Positions 25,843-34,899 of a DNA stretch of 64,000 nt are shown here, piece after piece. The notes under the pieces were generated by a model that saw only the letters and a program-made list of their open reading frames with translations, ran no database searches and had not been told where the DNA came from. Source of the stretch: Coliplasma sp045538555 (GTDB lineage Bacteria; Bacillota; Clostridia; Oscillospirales; CAG-382); the NCBI GenBank assembly GCA_045538555.1, contig JAZSRP010000043.1, forward strand, positions 1 through 64,000, in the 5' to 3' direction. Position numbers and translations under genes: made by a program. Numbering within the stretch: the first letter of the stretch is position 1; every line of letters starts with the position of its first letter.

Positions 25843-26808
25843 ATGCCGAATAAAAGAAAAGGCAACGGAGCATACAATTACATGTACTTCTCCGCAGGTC
25901 TCATCTGTGTGGTTGTTGCCATTATCATTGCCTCTTTGATTGCTTTTGTCAATTTTGAGGAGGAAGATATTTCTGAAGATGTTTCGGAGCTTGTTTCAGA
26001 GGCAACATCTGAGGTCATTGTGAGCACTGATGTTTCTGCAGGAGCACAATCCGGGCTGCTTGATGATATCAGAATGGATGATCTTGTTGTTAACAACTCG
26101 TCTGTTTTTGATGGAAAGCTTGCTGTAATCACAAACAACGACGAGTCATATAGAAGCGCTGAGGATTTTGAGCTTGTTAGGTTTTACGGCAACAAAGGAA
26201 GTGGCTATGAATTGTCGGGAACCGGTGTAAAAGTTGAAAAAGAAGCCCAGGAACGTTTTGATGCATTTTTGGTATCTTTTGCTGAAACACTCCCGGGTAG
26301 CGGCGTTATCGTGGATAAAGGTTATTCTGACCGTGAAACTCTTATAAAAAACAGTTTATTTGATGAATTTGCGGATCTTACGTCCGGAATGTCTGTTTTG
26401 CTTGGACTCAGCGGGAGCGATTATTCATTCTCGTCACCGGAGTTTGCTTATCTATATGAGCAAGCGTATAAGTATGGCATAATCCAGAGGTATCCTGAGA
26501 ATAAAGAAAGCTCGACAAACCATACTGCCAACAAAAAACTGTATCGATATATCGGTATTGCGCATACGCAGTATATGCATATATACAATCTTTCTCTTGA
26601 GGAATATCTTGATGCGCTCAGAAGCAATGATAAGCCGCTCGAGATAACCAGCACACTTGAGCAAAACAAAAAATACGTTGTTTATTATACCGCAATGTCC
26701 GGCGGGGCAGGGGATACTACTATCGTAAAAGTTCCTTCTGATCTGCCTTATGAAATTTCCGGAGACGGTTCAGGTGGATTTGTGGTTACTGTAACAATTG
26801 AAAATTAA
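25843..26808 (+). CDS. Membrane-anchored VanY/M15-like protein lacking the zinc ligands
   Basis: 321 aa: a short basic N-terminus, one membrane helix (residues about 17-37), an acidic linker rich in Ser, Glu and Val, then an extracellular domain. The region from about 200 to 265 follows the VanY D,D-carboxypeptidase pattern: PEFAYLYEQAYKYGIIQRYP, then LYRYIGIAHTQYM, then LSLEEYLDAL. At the positions where active VanY has the zinc-binding HxxGxxxD and ExWH motifs, this protein reads LTSGMSVLLG and KKLYRY. It is therefore probably a non-catalytic cell-wall-binding derivative. The match is from motif memory, not alignment. It shares the PFOR transcript and ends at a strong terminator. Confidence 0.65.
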   Translation: MPNKRKGNGAYNYMYFSAGLICVVVAIIIASLIAFVNFEEEDISEDVSELVSEATSEVIVSTDVSAGAQSGLLDDIRMDDLVVNNSSVFDGKLAVITNNDESYRSAEDFELVRFYGNKGSGYELSGTGVKVEKEAQERFDAFLVSFAETLPGSGVIVDKGYSDRETLIKNSLFDEFADLTSGMSVLLGLSGSDYSFSSPEFAYLYEQAYKYGIIQRYPENKESSTNHTANKKLYRYIGIAHTQYMHIYNLSLEEYLDALRSNDKPLEITSTLEQNKKYVVYYTAMSGGAGDTTIVKVPSDLPYEISGDGSGGFVVTVTIEN

Positions 26809-26821
26809 GCTTGCACACTGC

Positions 26822-26851
26822 AAAAAAACAGCGAAAAAACGCTGTTTTTTT
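26822..26851 (+). terminator. Intrinsic terminator after the VanY-like gene
   Basis: Stem AAAAAAACAGCG / CGCTGTTTTTTT with an A6 loop, 13 nt after the stop codon. Confidence 0.9.
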
Positions 26852-27271
26852 GATCTTATCAAAAGAACATGCGTTTTGTAAAAATGTGCTTGTTGTAGAA
26901 TTATTTAAACTCAAGTTGTGCAATGTGTACACAATATTTGCTTTCACTATTCGAAAAATTCGAGAGAAATAAATTTTAAAAAATCAAGTATATATTTTTT
27001 GGCATTTTTCTGAAAGATAAATGTGTAAATAAAGTTATATATTTTTTGCCTGTTGTGAAACATAAAAATAACGTTTGCCTTTAAAATCAAGGGGTTTTGT
27101 TGTGATTAACTTGCCTCGGCAATTATAAAATTTTCAAATTTAAATTTTGCTTAAAAAATTCATAACAACAAAATTAACAGTTGAAATATGTCGAGATTAT
27201 TTGTGATTTTTGAGCAAGTGAGATACATTAGTATAAATTGCATTATTTTGAATCGTGTTTTATATGCACAC
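26852..27271. other. AT-rich gap before the sugar-uptake operon
   Basis: About 420 bp of very AT-rich DNA with no credible gene. It contains a small palindrome TGTGTACACA near 26925 and short AT direct repeats. I could not recognise a riboswitch or RNA gene. Its length before a carbohydrate operon suggests regulator binding sites, but none is identified. Confidence 0.4.
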
Positions 27272-27301
27272 TTGACAAAATGACGAACCATGTGCTATTA
27301 T
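27272..27301 (+). promoter_or_regulatory. Promoter of the sugar-uptake operon
   Basis: TTGACA (27272-27277), 18-nt spacer, TATTAT (27296-27301). Predicted transcription starts near 27308, giving a ~77-nt leader that contains the 28-nt palindrome. Confidence 0.7.
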
Positions 27302-27321
27302 CACATATATAAAAATATACC

Positions 27322-27349
27322 GTGCGTACATATGCGCATATGTGTGCAC
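27322..27349 (+). promoter_or_regulatory. 28-nt palindrome in the leader of the sugar-uptake operon
   Basis: A perfect 16-bp core ACATATGCGCATATGT has a central CG and is flanked by GTGCGT on the left and GTGCAC on the right. As DNA it has only two mismatched symmetric pairs; as RNA both become G-U pairs. It lies 21-48 nt downstream of the -10, a typical place for a repressor operator. LacI-family operators have a central CpG, which fits. No regulator gene is linked. Confidence 0.6.
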
Positions 27350-27384
27350 GTATATCCAAAGGATTCTTCGCAGGAGGATTAGAA

Positions 27385-30300
27385 ATGACCAGAATCAGGA
27401 GAAAAACCCAAAGCATTTGCGTCATGATGCTCGTTTTGGCAATGCTTGTTACAGGCGTTGGCGGGGTGTGCGCATCTGCTATCGGCGATTTTTTTGGTGA
27501 CTCCGATTCTCTGTACCGTACCTCGTTGGAGGATGTTGAGAAGTATCTTACTTCCACAACCTACAATGAGTATATGTCAATTTACGGTTCAACAGAGAAA
27601 GTCTCAGAAGAAATCGTTCTCAACCCCAAGGATTACAACACCGAGCTTACCACCGGTGCTGTAAGTGTTGTCGACTCTCTCGGCAATTACAACGGTGATG
27701 TTATCGTTTGCGGTGACAACAGTACTGTTTACTGGACGGTTGAGGTTGATAAGCCCGTGCTTTTCAACGTTCTTGTTGAGTATTACACCGGTGACTATGA
27801 TCTTGGTGAAAATCTCGCTTCAAAGTCTTCTACCGTTGAGAGATACATTCTCATCGACGGAACTGTTCCCTACAAAGAGGCACGTTCCGTAGAGTTTGAG
27901 CGCATTTGGGCCGATCAGTATACCGTTGTTGATGCAGAAGGAAAATACGTCCTTGACGAGAACGGCAAGAAGCAAACGTTCCTCTCCAACGAACAGAGAT
28001 TTATTGACTTTGTTCTGAAGCAGGAAAATGTTACTTCCGAGAGCGAGCGTCTTTATGTTCGCGATACAAACGGCAACGAGCTAAAGCCCGAGAAAAAACT
28101 CATCGCTGACTGGAGCAAAAAGTTTATCTATGACTCCACAGGTTATTACAACACTCCTTTGTCTTTTTATGTTTCTGAGGGCACACACACCTTTGGAATC
28201 CAGGCAGTAAGAGAACCTCTTGCTATCAAGAGTATCACTCTTGTTGCTGCTGACACAGCTCCCACCTATGAGGAGTATCTTGAAAGCCACAAGGATGCCA
28301 AGGATTACAACGGTGACAGCATCATCATCCAAGCTGAGTACGCAGTTCAGACCTCTGAGAGAACTATCTATCAGCTCAATGACAGATCCTCGAGCTTTTC
28401 TCAGCCCCAGGATTCTGCGTTGATCCGTCTCAATGAGATCGGTGGTGACAAGTGGCAGTACGTTGGTCAGTGGATCGAATGGAAGGTTGAAGTTCCCGAG
28501 TCGGGCTTCTACACAATTGTTCCTCGTAGCCAGCAGAACTATTACTCAGGTATTTACGTTTCAAGACGTATTTACATAAACGGTGAGATGCCTTTCCAGG
28601 AAGCATCTTTCCTCAGATTTGAGTATTCCTCTGATTGGAGCACCAAACCGCTCAACAACGGCAAGCAGGATTTCAAGTTCTACCTCGAAAAGGGTGTCAA
28701 CACCATCAAGCTTGAAGTTGTTCTCGGTGATATGTCCGAGATTCTCAGCACGGTTGAAAACTCTCTTGCAGCCATCAACGGTTATTACAGAAAAATACTC
28801 ATGATTACAGGTCCTGATGCGGACGATTACCGTGATTACGGCTTTAACAAGCTGATCCCCGATGTTCTCACCGGACTCAAGGATCAAGCAAAGCTTCTCT
28901 ACGGTGTATCAGATTTGCTCACAGAGCTGACCGGTGAAAAGGGCGAACACTCCTCCACACTTGACCGTGTGGCTCTCATCTGCGAGAGAATGGGTACCAA
29001 CCAAAAGACAATTGCGTCTCAGATGGATACTCTCAAGGACTACACCGCGTCCCTTGGTTCTTGGCTCTCTGATACTCAAAACCAGCCCCTTGATCTGGAT
29101 TATTTCAGCATCCAGGCGCCTTCCGCAGATACCCCCGAAGCTGAACCCGGTTTCTTTAAGAGTTTTTGGTTTGAGCTTCAGAAATTTTATGAGTCGTTCT
29201 TCAACGATTACAACTCTCTTGGTTCCGTCGGTGAGGACGGAAAGGTACAGGAAGTTGTAAGCGTAGAGGTTTGGACCGCGTCCTCCCGCGACCAAGCACA
29301 GATCATCAGAACACTTGTTGACGACAACTTTGCGATGAAATATCCCGGACTCTCCGTTGATATCAAGCTTGTTGCAGGCGGCACGTTGCTTCCCGCAACA
29401 CTTGCAGGAACCGGTCCCGATATTTATTTGGGTGCTGCACAGGGAGACCCTGTAAACTACGCTATCCGTTCTGCGGTGCTGTCTCTCAACACAAAGACCG
29501 GCAACAACCAGATAGGATATGATTTTACCGACCTCGAAAATTCCGTTTGGAATTCCAAAGACGAAGCCGGCAACTACAAGTATCCTACCTACCATGCTCT
29601 GATTGAGTCCGGCAGTGTCAGGAACTTTGGTGAGGTCAAAGAGTGGTTTGCTGATCAAGCACTTATTCCTCTTACTCTTTACGGCGAGACCTATGCGCTT
29701 CCTGAGACGATGTCGTTCTCTATGATGTTCTACCGCAAAGACATATTTGTGGATCTGGGCATCAGCGTTCCCAATACCTGGGATGATTTCTACGATATTA
29801 TATATTCTCTGCAGTCCAACTCGCTGGAGATCGGATTCCCCACAGGTACCGGCGGATCCATGGTACTTATGTATCAGCAGAATGATCCTCTCTACGATAT
29901 GGGCAACTACGATTACTATACTGAGCTGTTCAGACGTTACTATTATGAAGGCGACGATTATGACAGTCTCAATGAGCAACAGATTGCCGAGATTGACAAA
30001 AAGCTCAATGATATGGGTCTTACATACACCGATGCAGACGGAAATGTTGTTACCAAGACTGACGGCATGACCATCAATCTTGATTCTGATATTTCACTCG
30101 CAGCTTTCAAGGACGTATGCCAGCTGTTCACAATGTACGACTTTGACGTTACATACAGCTTTGCAAACAGATTCCGTTCCGGTGAGATGCCTCTCTCCAT
30201 CATTGATTACACTTCCTATAATACACTTATAGTATTTGCACCCGAGATCAACGGTTTGTGGGAATTCACACCGCTTCCCGGCACGGCAGATCCTCTCACT

Positions 30301-30798
30301 CAGGAGGTAAACAACGTTACTATCGGCGCCGTTTCCGCTCTGATGATGATGAGATCTGTTGATGAGGCAACTGCATTTGCAGCATGGACATTTATGCAAT
30401 GGTATCTCAGCGCTGAGATACAAAGTGCATACGGCAACGAGATGGTTGCTCTCCTTGGACCTTCTGCAAAACAACCTACTGCAAATATGCTGGCTCTTCA
30501 GGATATGGCATGGTCTACCGACGAGTATAACAACCTGTTTGCTCAGTTTAATGCGGTTGCATGTACACCTGAGTTCCCCGGTGGATATATTATCGGAAGA
30601 TATACAAACTTTGCGTTCCTTGACGTATACAACGACGGCGCAGAGCCCGTTGACGAGCTTCAGTCTTACATAGTTGACATCAACGTTGAGCTGACCAGAA
30701 AGAGAGAAGAGTTTGGGCTTCCCACTGACAAGTCGGTAAAAGAAATGATAGAAGCAGTCAACCAAAAATACAAAGACTGGGATAAAGGAGGGAATTAA
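27385..30798 (+). CDS. Large secreted extracellular solute-binding protein with two carbohydrate-binding-like modules
   Basis: 1137 aa, about 2.5 times a normal sugar-binding protein. Signal peptide at 1-31 (VMMLVLAMLVTGVGGVCASA) with a type I cleavage pattern ASA and no proper lipobox. Residues about 75-290 and 310-455 are two galactose-binding-like beta sandwiches (VYWTVEVDKPVLFNVLVEYY; GQWIEWKVEVPESGFYTIVP), each ending in a hydrophobic strand. A helical linker follows (about 480-600). The C-terminal ~500 residues are a family 1 solute-binding fold (VSVEVWTASSRDQAQIIRTL, GTGPDIYLG, GETYALPETMSFSMMFYRKD). The ATG has AGGAGG 7 nt upstream. First gene of a seven-gene operon; it would capture a glycan and pass it to one or both permease pairs. 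Substrate unknown. Confidence 0.88.
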   Translation: MTRIRRKTQSICVMMLVLAMLVTGVGGVCASAIGDFFGDSDSLYRTSLEDVEKYLTSTTYNEYMSIYGSTEKVSEEIVLNPKDYNTELTTGAVSVVDSLGNYNGDVIVCGDNSTVYWTVEVDKPVLFNVLVEYYTGDYDLGENLASKSSTVERYILIDGTVPYKEARSVEFERIWADQYTVVDAEGKYVLDENGKKQTFLSNEQRFIDFVLKQENVTSESERLYVRDTNGNELKPEKKLIADWSKKFIYDSTGYYNTPLSFYVSEGTHTFGIQAVREPLAIKSITLVAADTAPTYEEYLESHKDAKDYNGDSIIIQAEYAVQTSERTIYQLNDRSSSFSQPQDSALIRLNEIGGDKWQYVGQWIEWKVEVPESGFYTIVPRSQQNYYSGIYVSRRIYINGEMPFQEASFLRFEYSSDWSTKPLNNGKQDFKFYLEKGVNTIKLEVVLGDMSEILSTVENSLAAINGYYRKILMITGPDADDYRDYGFNKLIPDVLTGLKDQAKLLYGVSDLLTELTGEKGEHSSTLDRVALICERMGTNQKTIASQMDTLKDYTASLGSWLSDTQNQPLDLDYFSIQAPSADTPEAEPGFFKSFWFELQKFYESFFNDYNSLGSVGEDGKVQEVVSVEVWTASSRDQAQIIRTLVDDNFAMKYPGLSVDIKLVAGGTLLPATLAGTGPDIYLGAAQGDPVNYAIRSAVLSLNTKTGNNQIGYDFTDLENSVWNSKDEAGNYKYPTYHALIESGSVRNFGEVKEWFADQALIPLTLYGETYALPETMSFSMMFYRKDIFVDLGISVPNTWDDFYDIIYSLQSNSLEIGFPTGTGGSMVLMYQQNDPLYDMGNYDYYTELFRRYYYEGDDYDSLNEQQIAEIDKKLNDMGLTYTDADGNVVTKTDGMTINLDSDISLAAFKDVCQLFTMYDFDVTYSFANRFRSGEMPLSIIDYTSYNTLIVFAPEINGLWEFTPLPGTADPLTQEVNNVTIGAVSALMMMRSVDEATAFAAWTFMQWYLSAEIQSAYGNEMVALLGPSAKQPTANMLALQDMAWSTDEYNNLFAQFNAVACTPEFPGGYIIGRYTNFAFLDVYNDGAEPVDELQSYIVDINVELTRKREEFGLPTDKSVKEMIEAVNQKYKDWDKGGN

Positions 30799-30801
30799 AC
30801 A

Positions 30802-31737
30802 ATGGCAAAAGAAAAAGCGATAATCAGAAGCGATATATCGCGCTTCAAATGGACATTGATGGAAATGAAGAAGCACAAAGCCGGATATATGATGGCACTT
30901 CCGTTCTTTATTCTGTTCTTCATATTTACTGTTGTCCCGGTACTTCTTTCGTTTGTACTCAGTTTTACCACTTTCAACCTTCTTGAGTGGCCCACATTTG
31001 TGTTTATGGATAACTACATCCGTCTCATTCTTGATGACGATATCTTCATAGTAGCTATCAAAAACACTCTAAAGTTCTCTGCTATCACCGGTCCCTGCTC
31101 GTATCTGTTGAGTATGCTTTTTGCATGGTTTATCAACGAGTTGAGACCCAAGCTGAGATCGTTTGTAACACTTCTCTTTTACGCACCTTCAATTTCGGGT
31201 CAGGTATATCTGATCTGGACAATCTTCTTCAACTCCGACCAGTACGGTTACGTCAACGCTTGGGGCATGAAACTTGGTCTCATCAATGAGCCGGTTCTTT
31301 GGTTCCAGGATGAAAAATACATCTTTGGACTCATCGTTGCCGTTGCTCTTTGGACTTCGCTTGGTACATCGTTCCTGACGTTTATTGCAGGTTTCCAGGT
31401 TGTAGACAAAGGTTTGTATGAGGCAGGAGCTGTTGACGGTGTCAAGAATCGTTGGCAGGAGCTTTGGTTCATCACTCTGCCTACAATGCGTCCGCAGATG
31501 ATGCTGGGTGCAATTCTTGCAATCACCGGTTCGTTTGGATTTGGTGCAGTTATTACTGCTCTGGTTGGATTCCCCAGCCCCAACTACTGTGCACATACAA
31601 TCATGCACCATCTTGAGGACTACGGTAATGCGCGTTTTGAGATGGGTTATGCATCCGCAATTGCTACCATCCTCTTCTTTATGATGATTGGTGCCAATAT
31701 GCTGGTTACAAAAATGCTGAGAAAGGTAGGTACGTAA
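30802..31737 (+). CDS. ABC sugar transporter permease, MalF/UgpA type (pair 1)
   Basis: 311 aa with six membrane helices. The EAA loop that docks to the ATPase is EAGAVDGVKNRWQELWFITL followed by P. It begins 3 nt after the binding-protein stop with AAAGGAGG upstream. It pairs with the next gene to form the first membrane heterodimer. No ATP-binding gene exists in the operon; Firmicutes commonly use a shared MsmK-like ATPase for such systems. Confidence 0.93.
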   Translation: MAKEKAIIRSDISRFKWTLMEMKKHKAGYMMALPFFILFFIFTVVPVLLSFVLSFTTFNLLEWPTFVFMDNYIRLILDDDIFIVAIKNTLKFSAITGPCSYLLSMLFAWFINELRPKLRSFVTLLFYAPSISGQVYLIWTIFFNSDQYGYVNAWGMKLGLINEPVLWFQDEKYIFGLIVAVALWTSLGTSFLTFIAGFQVVDKGLYEAGAVDGVKNRWQELWFITLPTMRPQMMLGAILAITGSFGFGAVITALVGFPSPNYCAHTIMHHLEDYGNARFEMGYASAIATILFFMMIGANMLVTKMLRKVGT

Positions 31738-31738
31738 T

Positions 31739-32656
31739 ATGTCTTTTGCAGACCTTAAGAAAAAATATCGTAACTACCGCAACAAAAAGCTTCAGAACAA
31801 AACGCAGTTCAAGCGTTCTGTCAACAGATCTGCAGGCGGTGACGCAGGAATCTTTATTCTGCTCGGTGTGGTTGCTGTAATCATGGTTCTTCCTATGGTT
31901 TACGCAATCTGCCAATCACTCAAACCTCTTGACGAGTTGTTTGTTTTCCCGCCCAGATTCTTTGTGGTTAATCCCACATTTAAAAACTTTAGAGACCTTT
32001 TCAATTTGATGAATGAGTCTTGGGTTCCTTTCTCCAGATATATCTTCAACACGGTTCTTATCTCTGTTGTTGGTACATTTGGTAACGTTATCTTTGCATC
32101 CTATGCAGCATATGCGCTTGCAAAGATCAACTTCCCCGGAAGAAAGTTTTTGTTCTCCGTGGTCGTTTACTCCCTGATGTTCAACTCCACCGTTACCGGC
32201 ATTACAAACTTTATTACAATGTCTGCTCTCGGTTGGGTTGATACATATCTTGCAGTTATCGTTCCCGCATTCTGCTACACATTCGGCCTCTACCTGATGA
32301 AGCAGTTTATGGAATCCTCGGTTACCGACTCTGTTCTTGAAAGCGCTCGTCTTGAGGGCGCAAATGAGAATCTGATCTTCTGGCGTATCGCAATGCCTAT
32401 GGTAAAGCCCGCTTGGATCACTTTGATCATCTTTGCTTTCAAGGATCTGTGGAATATGGGCGCAAGCTTGTATATTTACAGTGAGGAGCTCAAGACATTT
32501 AACTATGCTATCAGCCAGTTGGTTACCGCTGGTATTGCACGTTCCGGCGTATCAGCCGCGGCAACCGTTGTTATGATGATCGTTCCCATTACCGTATTTG
32601 TTGTTACACAAAGCCAGGTAATCACAACGATGTCAACTTCTGGTATGAAAGATTAA
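31739..32656 (+). CDS. ABC sugar transporter permease, MalG/UgpE type (pair 1)
   Basis: 305 aa, six membrane helices, after a basic cytoplasmic N-terminus of about 35 residues (KKYRNYRNKKLQNKTQFKRS). EAA loop: ESARLEGANENLIFWRIAMP. It starts 1 nt after the preceding permease stop, so translation is coupled. Partner of the MalF-type subunit at 30802. Confidence 0.93.
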   Translation: MSFADLKKKYRNYRNKKLQNKTQFKRSVNRSAGGDAGIFILLGVVAVIMVLPMVYAICQSLKPLDELFVFPPRFFVVNPTFKNFRDLFNLMNESWVPFSRYIFNTVLISVVGTFGNVIFASYAAYALAKINFPGRKFLFSVVVYSLMFNSTVTGITNFITMSALGWVDTYLAVIVPAFCYTFGLYLMKQFMESSVTDSVLESARLEGANENLIFWRIAMPMVKPAWITLIIFAFKDLWNMGASLYIYSEELKTFNYAISQLVTAGIARSGVSAAATVVMMIVPITVFVVTQSQVITTMSTSGMKD

Positions 32657-32667
32657 GGAGGGTAAAA

Positions 32668-34881
32668 ATGAAAAATAGATTTGTTCGCACCCTGCTTGTC
32701 TGTCTCGTGCTGGTTATGTTTTTTGGAACAATTTCTGCAAGTGCTATTGTTCCTTATACCAGCTACACCTACAACGTATACGGCGTTATGGCTACCAGCC
32801 CTCACGCATACGTTCCCCACGTTGTTGTCAACACCGCAACACTTCTTGAATCCCTTACAGAAGAGGGTGGTGCCAGCGATAACGCAAAAGCAATGCATGG
32901 ACCAAACTCTGACGATCCTTTTGTAGCGTTGGAGTCTCCCAAAGATATCTTTGTAGATGATCTCGGCCACATTTATATTGCCAACACCGGCGCAAACCAG
33001 ATTGTTGTCACCGACGAGAACTACAATGTCCGTGTTATAATCAGCGCTTTTACAAACCAATATGGTGTTCCCGATGCTCTCAATACTCCAAGTGGTGTGT
33101 TTGTTACATCCAACGAGATTTTTGTAGCAGATACCGAGAACTCCCGTATCGTCGTATTTGACAAACTCGGAAATTTTGTGGATATCATTCCCGAGCCCGA
33201 GAGCGAAGTACTTCCCGATAACAGCGTTTACAAGCCCGTTGCTGTTGCTGTTGACAAAGCCGGACGTGTTTACGTTGTATCTTCTACCACAAACTATGGT
33301 GTTGTTTCTCTGAACAGAGATGGCTCTTTCAACGGATTTATCGGACCTCAAAAGGTTACGTACAATTTGCTGGAGCATTTTCTCCGTCTGTTCAAGACCG
33401 CAGACCAGCTGGCTGCAAGTGAGCAGAACGTTTCAACAGAGTTTAACAACCTTACCATTGACGCTGACGGTTTCATCTACGTTACAACATCTTCAGTTGA
33501 TGAAGGATCCCGCGCCGCAGCTATCACAGGACGCAGCAAGTCCGGTGACTATGCTCCCGTAAAGAAACTCAACCCCAATGGTTCTGACGTCATGAACAGA
33601 AACGGCTTCTGGCCGCCCTCCGGCGAGGTTGATTTCAGAAACATGGCAACTACCGAGTTTAAGACCTCAGGTCCTTCCACTATCGTCGACGTTGCACTTG
33701 GTCCCAACAACACTTGGAGCATCATTGACAACAAGAGAAGCAGGATTTTCACCTATGATTCCAACGGCAACCTTTTGTATGCCTTTGGTGACACAGGCAA
33801 CCAGCTCGGCAGTATTTCAAACCTTGTTGCAATCGATTATCAGGACACCAACATGCTCCTGCTTGATCGAAGCAACGAGTCTATCACTGTTTACAAGCGT
33901 ACTACATACGGTGATCTGGTTGCGCAGGCAATCCAAAACACTGAGGATAAGCAGTACGACAAAGCTGTTGAATACTATATCAGCATTCTTCAGAGAAACA
34001 ACAACTATGATACCGCATACGTGGGAATCGCACAGAGTATGTACCGTGACGGTGAGTATGTTCAGGCAATGAAGTACTACAAATACGCGTACAACACTGA
34101 GGATTACTCAGAGGCATATCAGGCATACCGTAAAGAATGGATGGAAAAATACATCTGGGTCATTCCTCTGGTTCTGTTTGTAGCGATTTTTGGCATTTCA
34201 AAGTTTTTCAAATATGCCAAGAAGGTCAACAAGCAGGGGCAGAAGCGTGTTGAAAAACGCACCTTCTGGCAGGAGGTATTGTATGGATTCCATATTATCT
34301 TCCACCCGTTTGACGGTTTCTGGGATGTAAAACACGAGAAGCGCGGATCTGTCAGAGGCGCAAGTTTTTGGCTGGGAATCACCGCTCTCACATTTGTGTA
34401 TCAGTCGGTTGGTACCGGTTATCTTTCCAATCCTTATGGCACAACCGGTTCATATTTCATCAGCGCAATTTCAATTATACTTCCCGCAATGCTTTGGGTT
34501 ACTGCAAACTGGTGTTTGACAACACTGTTTGACGGCGAGGGTACATTCAAGGACGTTTACATTGCGACCTGCTACTCACTTGTACCGCTGCCCATGCTTA
34601 TCATTCCTACCGTCATGATCTCCAACGTTCTCACTCTTGAGGAACTTGATATCGTTGCTATGATCAACTCATTGGCATTTATCTGGCTCGCTCTGCTTGT
34701 GTTCTTTGGCATGATGGTTACACATGATTACACCCTCGGAAAGAACTTCCTCACCACGCTGGGAACAATCGTTGGTGCAGCATTTATTATATTTGTTGTT
34801 GCGCTGTTCTCCGCACTTGTTACCAAGGTGTTCACGTTCTTCTATAACATTTACATCGAGCTCTCTTACAGATGGTCGTAG
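32668..34881 (+). CDS. NHL-repeat / TPR / Yip1-domain membrane protein of the sugar-uptake operon
   Basis: 737 aa. Signal peptide (LLVCLVLVMFFGTISASA), then an extracellular NHL-type beta-propeller from about 90 to 410 (SPKDIFVDDLGHIYIANTGA, KPVAVAVDKAGRVYVVSS, TIDADGFIYVTTSS). A TPR pair follows (about 420-490: KQYDKAVEYYISILQRNNNY, GEYVQAMKYYKYAYN), then a membrane helix, a basic cytoplasmic stretch and a C-terminal Yip1 domain with about five helices (FHIIFHPFDGFWDVKHEKRG). Proteins of this build are known to me beside sugar permeases and DUF5696 proteins in Firmicutes, with no assigned function. It may link captured glycan to the transporter or act as a scaffold. Confidence 0.83.
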   Translation: MKNRFVRTLLVCLVLVMFFGTISASAIVPYTSYTYNVYGVMATSPHAYVPHVVVNTATLLESLTEEGGASDNAKAMHGPNSDDPFVALESPKDIFVDDLGHIYIANTGANQIVVTDENYNVRVIISAFTNQYGVPDALNTPSGVFVTSNEIFVADTENSRIVVFDKLGNFVDIIPEPESEVLPDNSVYKPVAVAVDKAGRVYVVSSTTNYGVVSLNRDGSFNGFIGPQKVTYNLLEHFLRLFKTADQLAASEQNVSTEFNNLTIDADGFIYVTTSSVDEGSRAAAITGRSKSGDYAPVKKLNPNGSDVMNRNGFWPPSGEVDFRNMATTEFKTSGPSTIVDVALGPNNTWSIIDNKRSRIFTYDSNGNLLYAFGDTGNQLGSISNLVAIDYQDTNMLLLDRSNESITVYKRTTYGDLVAQAIQNTEDKQYDKAVEYYISILQRNNNYDTAYVGIAQSMYRDGEYVQAMKYYKYAYNTEDYSEAYQAYRKEWMEKYIWVIPLVLFVAIFGISKFFKYAKKVNKQGQKRVEKRTFWQEVLYGFHIIFHPFDGFWDVKHEKRGSVRGASFWLGITALTFVYQSVGTGYLSNPYGTTGSYFISAISIILPAMLWVTANWCLTTLFDGEGTFKDVYIATCYSLVPLPMLIIPTVMISNVLTLEELDIVAMINSLAFIWLALLVFFGMMVTHDYTLGKNFLTTLGTIVGAAFIIFVVALFSALVTKVFTFFYNIYIELSYRWS

Positions 34882-34899
34882 AAAGGAGTGTATGTTATT

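Noticed and set aside
28909..29979. 356-codon open frame antisense to the solute-binding protein gene
   Set aside because: Same reason: it mirrors a well-supported gene and has no own ribosome site or family match.
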